DNA of 64,000 nucleotides from Enterobacterales bacterium (lineage in GTDB: Bacteria; Pseudomonadota; Gammaproteobacteria; Enterobacterales; Enterobacteriaceae): contig JAATFO010000136.1 of the NCBI GenBank assembly GCA_015655145.1, positions 19,165 to 83,164 on the forward strand. Direction: 5' to 3'. Under the pieces are notes generated by a model that worked only from the letters and a program-made list of their open reading frames with translations, was not told the origin of the DNA and made no database searches. Both the position numbers and the translations under genes were made by a program. This document shows, piece after piece, positions 1 through 9,200 of the stretch (position 1 is the stretch's first letter; each line of letters starts with the position of its first letter).

Positions 1-1385
1 GCAATCATGGCGGTGAAATTGTCCTCCATGTCGATCAGTGTGATGGCATGATGAGAGAGTAAAGCGCAGGGGCCCAATTGCGAGTTATCCAACCAAAAGG
101 CGGAGGTGCGTGCATTCCGTTGTGCCAGTATCTGGTCAGCCCTATGGCGAAGTTCTGCAGACAATCCTGTTCGGCTTGGCGTATCGGCGCTTGTGCCAGA
201 GAAGAATGAATGCATTAGCCCTTGTAATTTGGCACGTGTTTCACCGGCTTCATTTTGCGCGATGGAACTTCTGACGATGGTTGAACCCGCCGTAAGCCGA
301 AAATGTCCCTGAGCGGTAATATCGGCCGTGCGGATCATTATGGCCGAGTCCAGATAACGTTTACCTTCTTGAGCACCCGTTAAAGCAACGATGCCGCTGT
401 AATAGCCGCGTCCGCGGTGTTCTCGCCGGGCGATAACTTTACAGGCGCTTTCTATTGGGCTACCGGTCACTGTTGGCGCAAATAGCGATTGCCTGATGAT
501 TTCTTTCAGACTGCGATCTGAGTTGCCATGGATAAAATATTCGGTATGCGCGATGTGCGACATAGCTTTGAGCTTCGGCCCGGATACCTGAATATCACGC
601 TGACAGATGCTACTCATCATTTTGAGTTCTTCATCCACCACCATAAATAGCTCGTCGCGCTCTTTTTTATCCTGCAGAAAATCATCCAGTACGTGCGCCA
701 TATTCCCGGAGTCGGGGTATTTTAACGTGCCGCTGATAGGATTCATCGCCACGTTCTGCCCATCAACCTTGATATGCTGTTCAGGCGTGCTACCCATGAA
801 ATAGCGGCTGCCGGTGAAGATCATCCATGTCCAGTAAGACCCGCATTCAGATTGCAGTAGCCGTTTGTACAGCGTCAGCGCGTGGCGGATACTGAAGTCG
901 GTTATATCGCCCTCCAGACTGCGTGAAATCACGAAGTTGCTACCTTCCCCAGAGCTGATTTCCTGATCAATGACGGTGTCAACAATGTCGCCATACGTTT
1001 GATCATCAAGATCGAAGTGCAGGTTTCGTGGCTCGATATCATGGTTATTAATGGCTGCGATAAACGAATCTATAGGGTAATAATTTTGCCGCTCAATGTG
1101 CATCACGATCGTCTGTTCGCCATCGTCAATGCAGGCATAACTTTTTTCTTTCAGCTGATTAAATGGAAATAATATCAATTTGTTAAATGAGCTTTTGCCC
1201 GTCCCGTCTAGGGGAGGATCCAGCGCTAGTTCTGAAAGGGATTGGTTTAGTTCAATACCCCCTTCAAGAAATAATACTGTGTTGTTAGGTTCGCATTGAG
1301 GGCGGTAAATACAGGCAAAGGGTCTATCAAGATTGGCCAGATGAGCCGAAAGCTCGTCGGGCTTTGCTGTGCCTTTAGATAACAT
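1..1385 (-). CDS. adsX: 2-amino-2-deoxyisochorismate synthase AdsX (PhzE-like), partial
   Basis: Reading leftward from 1385 the frame is open to the window edge (about 461 codons), so the C-terminus is missing. The translation is the chorismate-binding domain of the anthranilate synthase/PhzE family: an ISGTLKYP stretch near residue 213, TVTGSPIES near residue 303 and a GRGYYSGIVALTG block after it. Near residue 450 a sequence IDMEDNFTAMI begins the type-1 glutamine amidotransferase domain, as expected for a fused PhzE. The family converts chorismate plus glutamine to 2-amino-2-deoxyisochorismate. Three ATG codons are stacked at 1391-1383; AGGAG abuts the first, so the third, with a six-base gap, is the best start. 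It is the fourth gene of the leftward aroX-dhbX-icmX-adsX unit, 29 bases after icmX. Function follows family and context. Confidence 0.9.
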   Translation of the reverse strand, partial: MLSKGTAKPDELSAHLANLDRPFACIYRPQCEPNNTVLFLEGGIELNQSLSELALDPPLDGTGKSSFNKLILFPFNQLKEKSYACIDDGEQTIVMHIERQNYYPIDSFIAAINNHDIEPRNLHFDLDDQTYGDIVDTVIDQEISSGEGSNFVISRSLEGDITDFSIRHALTLYKRLLQSECGSYWTWMIFTGSRYFMGSTPEQHIKVDGQNVAMNPISGTLKYPDSGNMAHVLDDFLQDKKERDELFMVVDEELKMMSSICQRDIQVSGPKLKAMSHIAHTEYFIHGNSDRSLKEIIRQSLFAPTVTGSPIESACKVIARREHRGRGYYSGIVALTGAQEGKRYLDSAIMIRTADITAQGHFRLTAGSTIVRSSIAQNEAGETRAKLQGLMHSFFSGTSADTPSRTGLSAELRHRADQILAQRNARTSAFWLDNSQLGPCALLSHHAITLIDMEDNFTAMI

Positions 1386-1414
1386 CATCATCTCCTAGAG
1401 TGCCGTGAGGATCT

Positions 1415-2047
1415 TTAATGTTCCAATGCGTCGATAGCTTGTCGGGTTGACAGCACGACTGAGCTGGTTTCCGCAGCTAGCTCAAGCGCTAGACGATGCT
1501 TTTCTTCGGAGAAATCGGCTAGCGCATCAGCAATAAAAAATGTCTCGATATCATTGGAATAGGCCTCTTGCGCTGTGCACAAACAACCGATATGGGCATA
1601 AACTCCACAGACGATCAGTTGATCGCATTTGAGTTCGTGCAAGGTACTCAGAAGGGGAGAGTTAAAGAAGGCGCTGTAACGCCACTTCGTTAATACCCAC
1701 TCGTTTTCCAGAGGAGTCAACGGAGGAACAATTTGTTTATGTTCCTGGCTGCTGTTCATGCCTGAGCCCCACAGACTGTGCAGCAAGCCACGCTGCTGTG
1801 GCGTCATGTCACCGGGTTGGGCAGTATAAAATACTGGAACATGCAGACGTCGGGCGACGCTAAGCAAGCGGTGAGTGTTGTCAATAACCTGTGCTATCGG
1901 CGAGGCGTCAGCAGTGTAAAAATCGAGAAAATAACGCTGCATATCATGTATGAGTAGCGCCGCTCTTGAACTGTTGGGTTGCCAGCCTGCTATTGATTTG
2001 GGTAATTGACGTTCTGTCGGCAATGGGTAGGGGTGTATCTTTTCCAT
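1415..2047 (-). CDS. icmX: isochorismatase-family hydrolase IcmX (PhzD-like)
   Basis: This 210-residue protein belongs to the PhzD/EntB isochorismatase family. Asp35 lies in LLIHDMQRYF and Lys121 in VLTKWRYSAF. The position of the cysteine in other family members is Gly154 in GVYAHIGCL, the signature of the true isochorismatase branch. The expected reaction is hydrolysis of the enolpyruvyl ether of 2-amino-2-deoxyisochorismate to trans-2,3-dihydro-3-hydroxyanthranilate plus pyruvate. An AAGGAG ribosome site precedes the ATG. It starts 18 bases after the dhbX stop and ends 29 bases before adsX, so the genes should be one transcript. EntB-like activity on isochorismate is the alternative, but the PhzE-type neighbour and the absence of an aryl carrier domain favour the amino substrate. 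Confidence 0.92.
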   Translation of the reverse strand: MEKIHPYPLPTERQLPKSIAGWQPNSSRAALLIHDMQRYFLDFYTADASPIAQVIDNTHRLLSVARRLHVPVFYTAQPGDMTPQQRGLLHSLWGSGMNSSQEHKQIVPPLTPLENEWVLTKWRYSAFFNSPLLSTLHELKCDQLIVCGVYAHIGCLCTAQEAYSNDIETFFIADALADFSEEKHRLALELAAETSSVVLSTRQAIDALEH

Positions 2048-2065
2048 GTTATTCTCCTTGTGCGC

Positions 2066-2851
2066 TTAGCAACTGCCGAGTGCGGCGCCACCGTCGACCA
2101 ATAACGTTGACAGTGTGGTTTGCCCTGATTCTTCGCATAGGTAAAAGCAGACAGCGGCAGCAATTTCTTCCGCCGTGGCGACTTTGTTGAGTGGAATACC
2201 GATGCGAAATTGTTGTGGATTACCGTTAAGCGTGTTTTGCCTGTCACTTTCGCTGTGCCACATGCCGCGCAGCATCGGCGTATCGGTTGAGCCAGGAGCG
2301 ACAACATTACAACGGATCCCATACGGAGCGACCTCCAGCCCCAGAGCATAGGTAAATGCCTGGGCAGCTGCTTTTGAAGCGCAGTAGGCGGCCATCGTCG
2401 CCCGCGGCACGCGCGCTGCGTTTGAGGCGATAGTTACGATGCTGCCTTTGCGCTGAGCCATCATCAGATTGGCTGCATGGCGGCTGGTGTTAAATACGCC
2501 AGTCGCGTTGACGGCAAAAGTTTTCGCCCAATCCTGAGGCTGTGTTTCGGCCACGCTGGCGTGGCACAGTACGCCGGCACCGTTGACCAAATAACCCACT
2601 GGGCCCAGTTGGCGACCAATCGCGGTAAAGGCTTCTGCTACGCAGCGGTCGTCGGCAACGTCCACAGTAAAGCCTGCAATGGGCTGCGGATGGTTATTTT
2701 GTAGTGTGGTTACGAGGGTTGCCAACTGCGTGGCGTCATTATCAAGAAGCGCTAGTGAAACCCCTTCTTTCGCCAGCGCGTGGGCAACGGATTCGCCAAT
2801 GCCGCCGCATGCGCCGGTAATAACGGCAATGTAGTGTTTATCAAAGGTCAT
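2066..2851 (-). CDS. dhbX: 2,3-dihydro-3-hydroxyanthranilate dehydrogenase DhbX (EntA-like SDR)
   Basis: This is a 261-residue classical short-chain dehydrogenase. It has the cofactor-binding TGACGGIG at residues 12-19, NGAG at 90-93, catalytic Ser143 and the YxxxK pair Tyr156/Lys160. It resembles 2,3-dihydro-2,3-dihydroxybenzoate dehydrogenases (EntA, DhbA). In this cluster the substrate should be the amino analogue made by IcmX, oxidised with NAD to 3-hydroxyanthranilate, the first building block of the pyrrolobenzodiazepine. The gene overlaps the end of aroX by 11 bases, which suggests translational coupling. SDR family is certain; the exact substrate is inferred from the neighbours. Confidence 0.9.
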   Translation of the reverse strand: MTFDKHYIAVITGACGGIGESVAHALAKEGVSLALLDNDATQLATLVTTLQNNHPQPIAGFTVDVADDRCVAEAFTAIGRQLGPVGYLVNGAGVLCHASVAETQPQDWAKTFAVNATGVFNTSRHAANLMMAQRKGSIVTIASNAARVPRATMAAYCASKAAAQAFTYALGLEVAPYGIRCNVVAPGSTDTPMLRGMWHSESDRQNTLNGNPQQFRIGIPLNKVATAEEIAAAVCFYLCEESGQTTLSTLLVDGGAALGSC

Positions 2852-4010
2852 TTTGTCTCTCTTTCCAGTGAGCTAATAACATCTGCGTTTGCGCTACGTT
2901 CAGGCGTGGATCGCAGAGAATTTGCTTAAGTTCATGTTCTTCAGGGTGATTATTTTCACAGAAGCATTCGATGACCGGGTTCGGCGTTGCTTCCAGATGG
3001 AGTCCAGCGGCGCAGGCGCTATGTGATTTCACCTGCCTCAGGAAACCGGAGATTTCAGCCATCATGTCGCTGAGCTCTCGGCGTTTATTGCCAGCCCGCG
3101 TTTTCCCGGTGTTCCCATGCATTGGATCGCACATCCATAACACCGGCGTTTCGGTTGCCTGAACGGCCTGAATCAACGCGCCCAACCGATGAATATGTGA
3201 ACGGCCAAAACGCGAAATAAAAGTCAGACGTCCAGGAATACGCTGAGGATTGAGTTGTCGGCAAAGTGCAGCGATGAACGATGGCGTTACGGTGGCGTCA
3301 ATCTTGCAGGCGACAGGGTTGGCGATATTCGCCAGCATGGCGATATGTGGGCTGTCAGGCGCAAGAGTACGAATGCCAATCCATGGCCAATGGGTGCTGG
3401 CTAAGTATGATTCTCCGTGAGGAGTAGTGCGGATTTGAGTGGTTTCATAGTCCAGCAACAACGCTTCATGGCTGGTCCAAATGGGATGAACATCGCGAGG
3501 ATATTCCCGTTCGTAACGTTTAATCTCGGCCAGCGTTTCCGCTGCTGCATGGTAGCTCAGCAGCATCCGTTTCGGATCGTTACGCCTGGCTTCTGGTGTC
3601 GCTTCGGGTCGGTTAACAGAATCGCCGCGCCACACGGGAAGTACCCTGTCGCCATCGACTTCGTTTTGTTGTGAGCGTGGTTTAGCATATTGACCGGCAA
3701 TTCTACCTACCGTCAATATCGGCAACCCCGTCAGTGTTGAGAATTCGCGGGACATTTGCTCGAGGAAGGTCAATTTTTTCCGTACATGTAACGCGCCAGA
3801 TTCGCAAATTCTTTCAGCGCAGTCGCCAGCCTGAAATATCATTGCTTTACCTGCATAAACGGCAGCCAATGTTTTATTAAATTCGCTTATTTCTTCAAAA
3901 TTTAATAATTCTGGAAGAGTGTCTAATTCACTTGTGACCAGGGCAAGCATGTCCTTATTGCTCCAGAACGGCTGTTGCCAGTTGGAGTTATTGCCAGGAA
4001 ATGATGTCAT
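2841..4010 (-). CDS. aroX: class II 3-deoxy-7-phosphoheptulonate (DAHP) synthase AroX (PhzC-like)
   Basis: This 389-residue protein is a class II (plant-type) DAHP synthase. Visible family blocks are QAGDCAE, GRIAGQYAKPRS, WIGIRT, CDPMHGNT and GLHLEAT. It condenses phosphoenolpyruvate and erythrose 4-phosphate, the entry to the shikimate pathway. Dedicated class II copies in phenazine and pyrrolobenzodiazepine clusters raise chorismate supply and usually escape feedback control by aromatic amino acids; that escape is known of the family, not seen here. It is the first gene of the leftward unit, facing npsA across a 446-base AT-rich promoter region. A GAGAGAT ribosome site precedes the ATG. 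Confidence 0.93.
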   Translation of the reverse strand: MTSFPGNNSNWQQPFWSNKDMLALVTSELDTLPELLNFEEISEFNKTLAAVYAGKAMIFQAGDCAERICESGALHVRKKLTFLEQMSREFSTLTGLPILTVGRIAGQYAKPRSQQNEVDGDRVLPVWRGDSVNRPEATPEARRNDPKRMLLSYHAAAETLAEIKRYEREYPRDVHPIWTSHEALLLDYETTQIRTTPHGESYLASTHWPWIGIRTLAPDSPHIAMLANIANPVACKIDATVTPSFIAALCRQLNPQRIPGRLTFISRFGRSHIHRLGALIQAVQATETPVLWMCDPMHGNTGKTRAGNKRRELSDMMAEISGFLRQVKSHSACAAGLHLEATPNPVIECFCENNHPEEHELKQILCDPRLNVAQTQMLLAHWKERQNDL

Positions 4011-4456
4011 TTCTAATCTCTCACTCGAAATTTAACAGTTTTTTTTCGTTTATTTTTAACAAAAAAGCGATGAGAAAGTGCTATTCCTTGTCCGTTTACT
4101 GGACATGAAAGACGATAGTTTTTGCACAAAGATTGCACGCCAATGCGTGCTTGATGTCAATCAAAAAAGTTTATTCTTGATTGTTGTTTTTTTAACGCAT
4201 TGAATTAATTGATTATTATTTTTGTTCTACTATTTGTTTTTGCTATATGATTTTTTTTTGGAAATCAAATTGACTGAGAATTAGGTTCGGAGATAGACTG
4301 TTGTAAACAACGCTTTGTTATGCTTGTGTTGCTTGTTCTGCTGTGCTTGTTTTGAGGCATTTCACGGTAACTGGCGGCATTTCTTTAGATCTTTAATTTC
4401 TTCTTCAAGAGAAGATTTTATGCGTGTGAACGTTCCTAATTCTCCAGGAGAGAGTG
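4011..4456. promoter_or_regulatory. divergent aroX/npsA promoter region with inverted repeats
   Basis: This AT-rich spacer separates the two arms of the cluster and must hold both promoters. It contains overlapping TTGAT/ATCAA inverted repeats: a 5-bp pair with a 4-base spacer at 4151-4164, and a 7-bp perfect pair CAATCAA/TTGATTG at 4158-4183 with a 12-base spacer. MarR-family proteins often bind short palindromes of this kind, and a marR gene ends the rightward arm, so these are candidate operators. Long A/T runs at 4186-4260 look like curved DNA suitable for silencing by H-NS. No gene is seen in the spacer. Confidence 0.5.
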
Positions 4457-5977
4457 ATGACGCATTCAGCATATGACAATCAGTTAAAGGCTGTTCCTGA
4501 TATATTTGATGAGATTTCGCAACGTTTCCCGGACAGGGTTGCGTTAATTTTTGATCAAAGAAAAATAACCTATCGAGAACTTGCTGAGCAATGTTCAGCG
4601 CTGGCTGCAGTATTGCAAAATAATTTCCTGATAAAAGGTGATGTCGTTGCAATAAAAATAGAACGTAGCCCGGAGTTATATATTTTTATGCTGGCGCTCA
4701 TGAAAATGGGCGCTGTTGTGGTTCCCGTGAACCCCAATAGCCCTGAGCGCTATGTTGGCGAGGTTTTAAGTGCGGCGGGAGCCAGATACCTGATTAGCGA
4801 TGATGTGAAAAGCGTGCCCGGTGGGGCATGGCAAGTGTTGTCGAGTATCACGCTGATACAAAACTGCGCTCAACAAAGAGGTGGGAATTATCCGGTGTTA
4901 AGCGCTGATGATCCGGCGCTCATATTGATGACATCTGGATCAACAGGAAAACCGAAAAGCGTACTCATTGCTCAGCACGGGATTGCCAGACTGAGTCTGC
5001 CGGTACCCGCGTTGGGGAACAGCGAGCGAGACTGCTATTTGCAAATTGCAGATGTTTCTTTCGCTGCGTCAGCTAATGAAATCTGGATGGCTTTACTGAC
5101 CGGCGCGTGTCTGACGATTGCGCCGCCTGGCTTGCCTGATTTGATGGCCTTGGTACGGCAGATCGAAACGGATAACGTTACGATGCTATTCCTCTCTGGC
5201 GGGCTGTTCCGGCTATTTGTCGAGGTATCGGTCGAAACACTGCATATACCTGATTGTGTGGTGGTGTCGGGAGACTTTGTTAACCCCCGCCTATTTAGCG
5301 TGGCGGCGCAGGCCGGTAAGGCAAAAATATTTAATGGATTAGGATGCACGGAAAATTCAGCGATCTCGTCTCTCTATCATGTCCAGTCGGGGGGGCAATT
5401 CTCCGGTGAATCTCCTGTGCCGGTTGGTACTCCACTCCCTTTGGTTGAGATGGTGGTGTTCAATGAACGGTTGCAACCCTGTACGTGCGGTGAATATGGG
5501 GAATTGTTCATTGCAGGGGCAGGGGTGGCTCTGGGGTATTCCGATCCGCAACTGACGGCGGAAAGGTTTATCTCCATACCGTATCAAGACACAGAAGTGC
5601 TTTTTTATCGTACCGACGATCGGGCAACTTACGACCAAGATCGCAATATCGTCCTGGTCGGACGAGGCAACCATATTTGTAAAATACGTGGCTTCCGCAT
5701 CAATATCGCCGGTATTGAGCACCTGTTGCGCTTACATCACGCTATAGAAGATGTGCTGATTGTGATAGAGGAGACGCTGGATGAACCGCGATTACATGCT
5801 TGTTATGTCACGCAGGATGACGCGCTATCCGTAGCTGATTTAAAGAATCATCTCGCTATGCATGCTCCTGCCTGGATGATACCTGAAAAATTTAGCCGTC
5901 TGGCGGTACTGCCGATGACCGCTAACGGCAAAAAAGATCGTTTACGGTTAAAAAATTCTTTACTGGAGCAGGTGTAA
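4457..5977 (+). CDS. npsA: stand-alone adenylation enzyme NpsA (aryl acid activating)
   Basis: This 506-residue free-standing NRPS adenylation domain has the A3 motif MTSGSTGKPK, a variant A7 motif YRTDDRA (usually YRTGD), A8 GNHICKIRGFRI and A10 TANGKKDR with the catalytic lysine. In the A4 region, SFAASANEIW puts alanine where enzymes for alpha-amino acids have the Asp that binds the amino group (Asp235 in GrsA numbering). That fits a substrate without an alpha-amine, here 3-hydroxyanthranilate, which would be adenylated and loaded on ThdA. A GTG precedes the chosen ATG by one codon, but AGGAG is six bases from the ATG and only three from the GTG. It is followed after two bases by thdA. Confidence 0.92.
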   Translation: MTHSAYDNQLKAVPDIFDEISQRFPDRVALIFDQRKITYRELAEQCSALAAVLQNNFLIKGDVVAIKIERSPELYIFMLALMKMGAVVVPVNPNSPERYVGEVLSAAGARYLISDDVKSVPGGAWQVLSSITLIQNCAQQRGGNYPVLSADDPALILMTSGSTGKPKSVLIAQHGIARLSLPVPALGNSERDCYLQIADVSFAASANEIWMALLTGACLTIAPPGLPDLMALVRQIETDNVTMLFLSGGLFRLFVEVSVETLHIPDCVVVSGDFVNPRLFSVAAQAGKAKIFNGLGCTENSAISSLYHVQSGGQFSGESPVPVGTPLPLVEMVVFNERLQPCTCGEYGELFIAGAGVALGYSDPQLTAERFISIPYQDTEVLFYRTDDRATYDQDRNIVLVGRGNHICKIRGFRINIAGIEHLLRLHHAIEDVLIVIEETLDEPRLHACYVTQDDALSVADLKNHLAMHAPAWMIPEKFSRLAVLPMTANGKKDRLRLKNSLLEQV

Positions 5978-5979
5978 AT

Positions 5980-6210
5980 ATGGACAACGTTGAGCAACAG
6001 TTACTATCGATTTGGCAGGCGATTATTCATTCCGAGGCGATCAGCCCTCAAGACAATTTATTAGACCAGGGTGGTAACTCATTACATTTCATAAAGTTGG
6101 CATCAATGGTAAGTAAGACATTCAATTTGGCCGTCTCGCCGGCGGACATTTTCACTGCCGAAAATATTGCCGCGCTGGCTCAGACCATTCGGCAACGGCA
6201 ACAGGTCTAA
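5980..6210 (+). CDS. thdA: free-standing thiolation (carrier) domain ThdA
   Basis: This 76-residue protein is a single peptidyl/aryl carrier domain. The motif DNLLDQGGNSLHFIK places the phosphopantetheine attachment site at Ser34 (GGNS). It should receive 3-hydroxyanthranilate from NpsA and present it to the condensation domain of NpsB. It lies two bases after npsA and 65 bases before npsB. Splitting the loading module into a separate A enzyme and T domain is the arrangement known for the Klebsiella tilimycin system. Confidence 0.92.
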   Translation: MDNVEQQLLSIWQAIIHSEAISPQDNLLDQGGNSLHFIKLASMVSKTFNLAVSPADIFTAENIAALAQTIRQRQQV

Positions 6211-6275
6211 TACCAGGAGTTGGGACTGCCAACAGTCAGGAAGGATTTTACAGGGAATTTTAAGAGGGGGATAAA

Positions 6276-9200
6276 ATGCCATCATTCAATAGCGGCGAGT
6301 CGAAAAAGGGCTGTTTGAACAAGGAGTGTGGAGAAATTGCGGCAACATATCTGACAGCGACGCCCGGGCAGCAGGCAATGTGGTGGCTGGATAATACGCT
6401 GGATCAGCCCCAATGCTATAACGTGCCAGTGCTGCTGACCATCAACGCGACATTGGACGCTGATATTCTGCAGCGCGCTGTGGCTGAGCTGAGCTTGCGC
6501 CATGAAATATTCAGAACGCGTTTTGTTTACCTTGACGGTAAACTACAGCAGTGTATCGGCGCTGATAGCTATCTCTCTTTTTACCATCGACAACCAGAGC
6601 AGACGGAAACGCCTGAATCGGTGACTGCACAACTGGCGGCTACCCGTTTATCGTTAGCTGAAGGTCCGTTGAGTATCATGAATATGCTCAGTTCAGACTC
6701 GGGTACAACCTGGTTAGCATGCTGCTTTCACCACATCATTATTGATGCCCCCTCAGTACGTATTATCTTGCATGATTTGCTGCGAATATATTGTGCGCTT
6801 GACGAGAAACGCGCTCTGCCAGCGTTTAACGGCACGGGAAGCTATCAGGAATTTACTCGTTGGCAGGCCGCGTCCCTTGCGGCGGCAGAGTGCGAAGAAA
6901 TGCGGGATTATTGGCGGCAGGCGCTGAATCCTGCTCCGCCACTGTCGGACCTCCCGGTCGATTTCCCCCGCCGTCTTCGGGAAGATACCAAAGCCGCCTA
7001 TACCATGCTGGCCCTGAACGAACATGAAGCGGACTCACTACAGCGGCACGCGAGATCGTTGTCGATGACTCCATTTATGTATATGTCCATGTGCTGGCAA
7101 TTTTTCCTCAGCCGCATGAGTGGGCAGAATGATATTACCGTTGGCGTGCCTTTTACCCTGCGGGATCGCATCGAGTTTGCCGAAACGCCGGGATATATGA
7201 TCAATACTCTGCCGGTTCGCGTGCAGATGAATGAAGATGACACAGTCAGGGCGCTAGCTGCAAAGGTGCGTCAATCTTTTATTGGTGCACATTTCAATAA
7301 GCTGATCCCTTTCAATGAAATTGTGGCACTGTCGCGTGAAAACGCGGGTCAGGACAGCCCACTATTCAGAACTCTGTTGGTTATGCCCGATACCCGGGCC
7401 GATATTTTCAACGACTTGCCTTTTAAGGTCATGCTGGATGACTATTTTAGCCAGTTGGCAAAATATGATCTGACGTTGTTCTTTGAAGCACAACCGCAGT
7501 GGAAGCTTACGCTGGAGTATAAGACGGCGTTGTATCACCCGCAGACTATTGACTACTGGTTGAAAATCTTTCGCCATTTATTGAGCGCTATGGGCGAGGA
7601 CGGCGAGGTATTACTATCATCCCTGAGGCTGTTGGATGCACCGTTGAGTCGTGAACTGGTTGTTCGATCTAGCCTTAAGCCGTGTGCGGAGGCCGGGCGA
7701 TTTGACGCCCTGGCGGCTTTCAACCAGCATGCTGTAAACCACTCTGCGGATACTGCGCTAATTACCGCTAATGGCACACGATCGTATGGTTGGTTAGCGG
7801 AACGTGCAGGGCAGATTGCCGCTTACCTGCAGCAACAGTTTAATATTGCTTCTGGCAAACGTGTTGCGTTATTACTGGATAGGGATGCCGAGGCGATTGC
7901 CACTCTGTTTGGCGTGTTAAAAACCGGCGCGGCCTACATTCCGGTCGATCCGCAATACCCGCAAGAGCGTATTAGTTACATGTTACAGGACGCCAATGTG
8001 GATTGCATCGCCACGACGCGATCGCTGGTATCAAGATTCCCAGTATCTGGCTCCGTACCTCTGTTGTTGATCGATGATATTCACCCGGAGTACCCTGGAG
8101 CATGGTCTGACATCAAAAGAATGCCCGACGATGAGCTGTATATCATATATACATCCGGTTCTACCGGGCAGCCCAAGGGAGTACGGTTATTAAATAAAAC
8201 GCTCAATAACCTGATTAAGTGGCAACGAGATGTATCTGAGTGCGGTCAGGGAGATTGTACTCTGCATTTTATGTCACTTTCTTTTGATGTGTCGGTTCAG
8301 GAGATCTTCGGCACGTTAGCCTGCGGTGGGCGCTTGTACATTGCCAGTGAAGAAGAACGGAGAGACCTGGATCATCTGCAAGAGGTGATCCTGTATCAGG
8401 GTATTAATCGTCTCTATTTTCCGTATGTTGCTTTGCAACAGTTCGCGCATTTGAGCGCATTGGCCAACAGGCAATTCCCGAGTTTAAAAGAGGTCTACTC
8501 CACCGGGGAACAGCTCGTACTCACTGCGGATATTAAACAATTTTTCAGGCAACCCGTTCGCCTCATTAATCTCTATGGCCCCTCTGAAAGCCACGTCTGT
8601 TCCGCGTATGTGCTGCCACCGGAGAGCAATAAATGGGGGGATGCAGCGTCCATTGGTTACCCTCTACCCGGATTCACACTGTTGGTGGTGGATGAGCATC
8701 TGCAGCTGGTTCCCGCCGGCGTCGCCGGTGAACTGCTTATCGTTAGCGATTTTCTGTCTCCCGGCTATCACAATAAAAGTGAAGAAAGCGCTCGACGTTT
8801 TATCTCTGCTGATGGCTTTGCCGCACAAAGTTGCCACGCGTATCGTACCGGTGATCTGGTGAGGCTGGAGCATGACGATCGGTTCAGCTACCTCGGCAGG
8901 ATAGACAATCAGTTAAAAATTCGCGGTTTTAGGATCGAACCGTCTGAAGTAGAGGCGGCCATCAATGCCCTGGAGGGCGTGCAGGTTTCAGCGGTAGTTG
9001 GCAGGGCAGATACTTCGGGAAGCAAGCAGCTCGTCGCCTTTATTGCTGGCTTATCGGATGATAAAGGCAATCAAAAGGATGAGATCAAACGCAGCCTTCG
9101 CCTGGTGCTGCCGGAGTATATGGTTCCTACAGAGTTGGTCTTTCTGGATAAGGTGCCTACCACGCCTAGCGGAAAAATCGATCGTAAGGCGTTGCTTAAG

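Noticed and set aside
1..4456. Phenazine cluster (PhzC, PhzD, PhzE homologues)
   Set aside because: No phzF, phzG or phzB in the expected order; the EntA-like dehydrogenase and the NRPS arm fit a pyrrolobenzodiazepine cluster instead.
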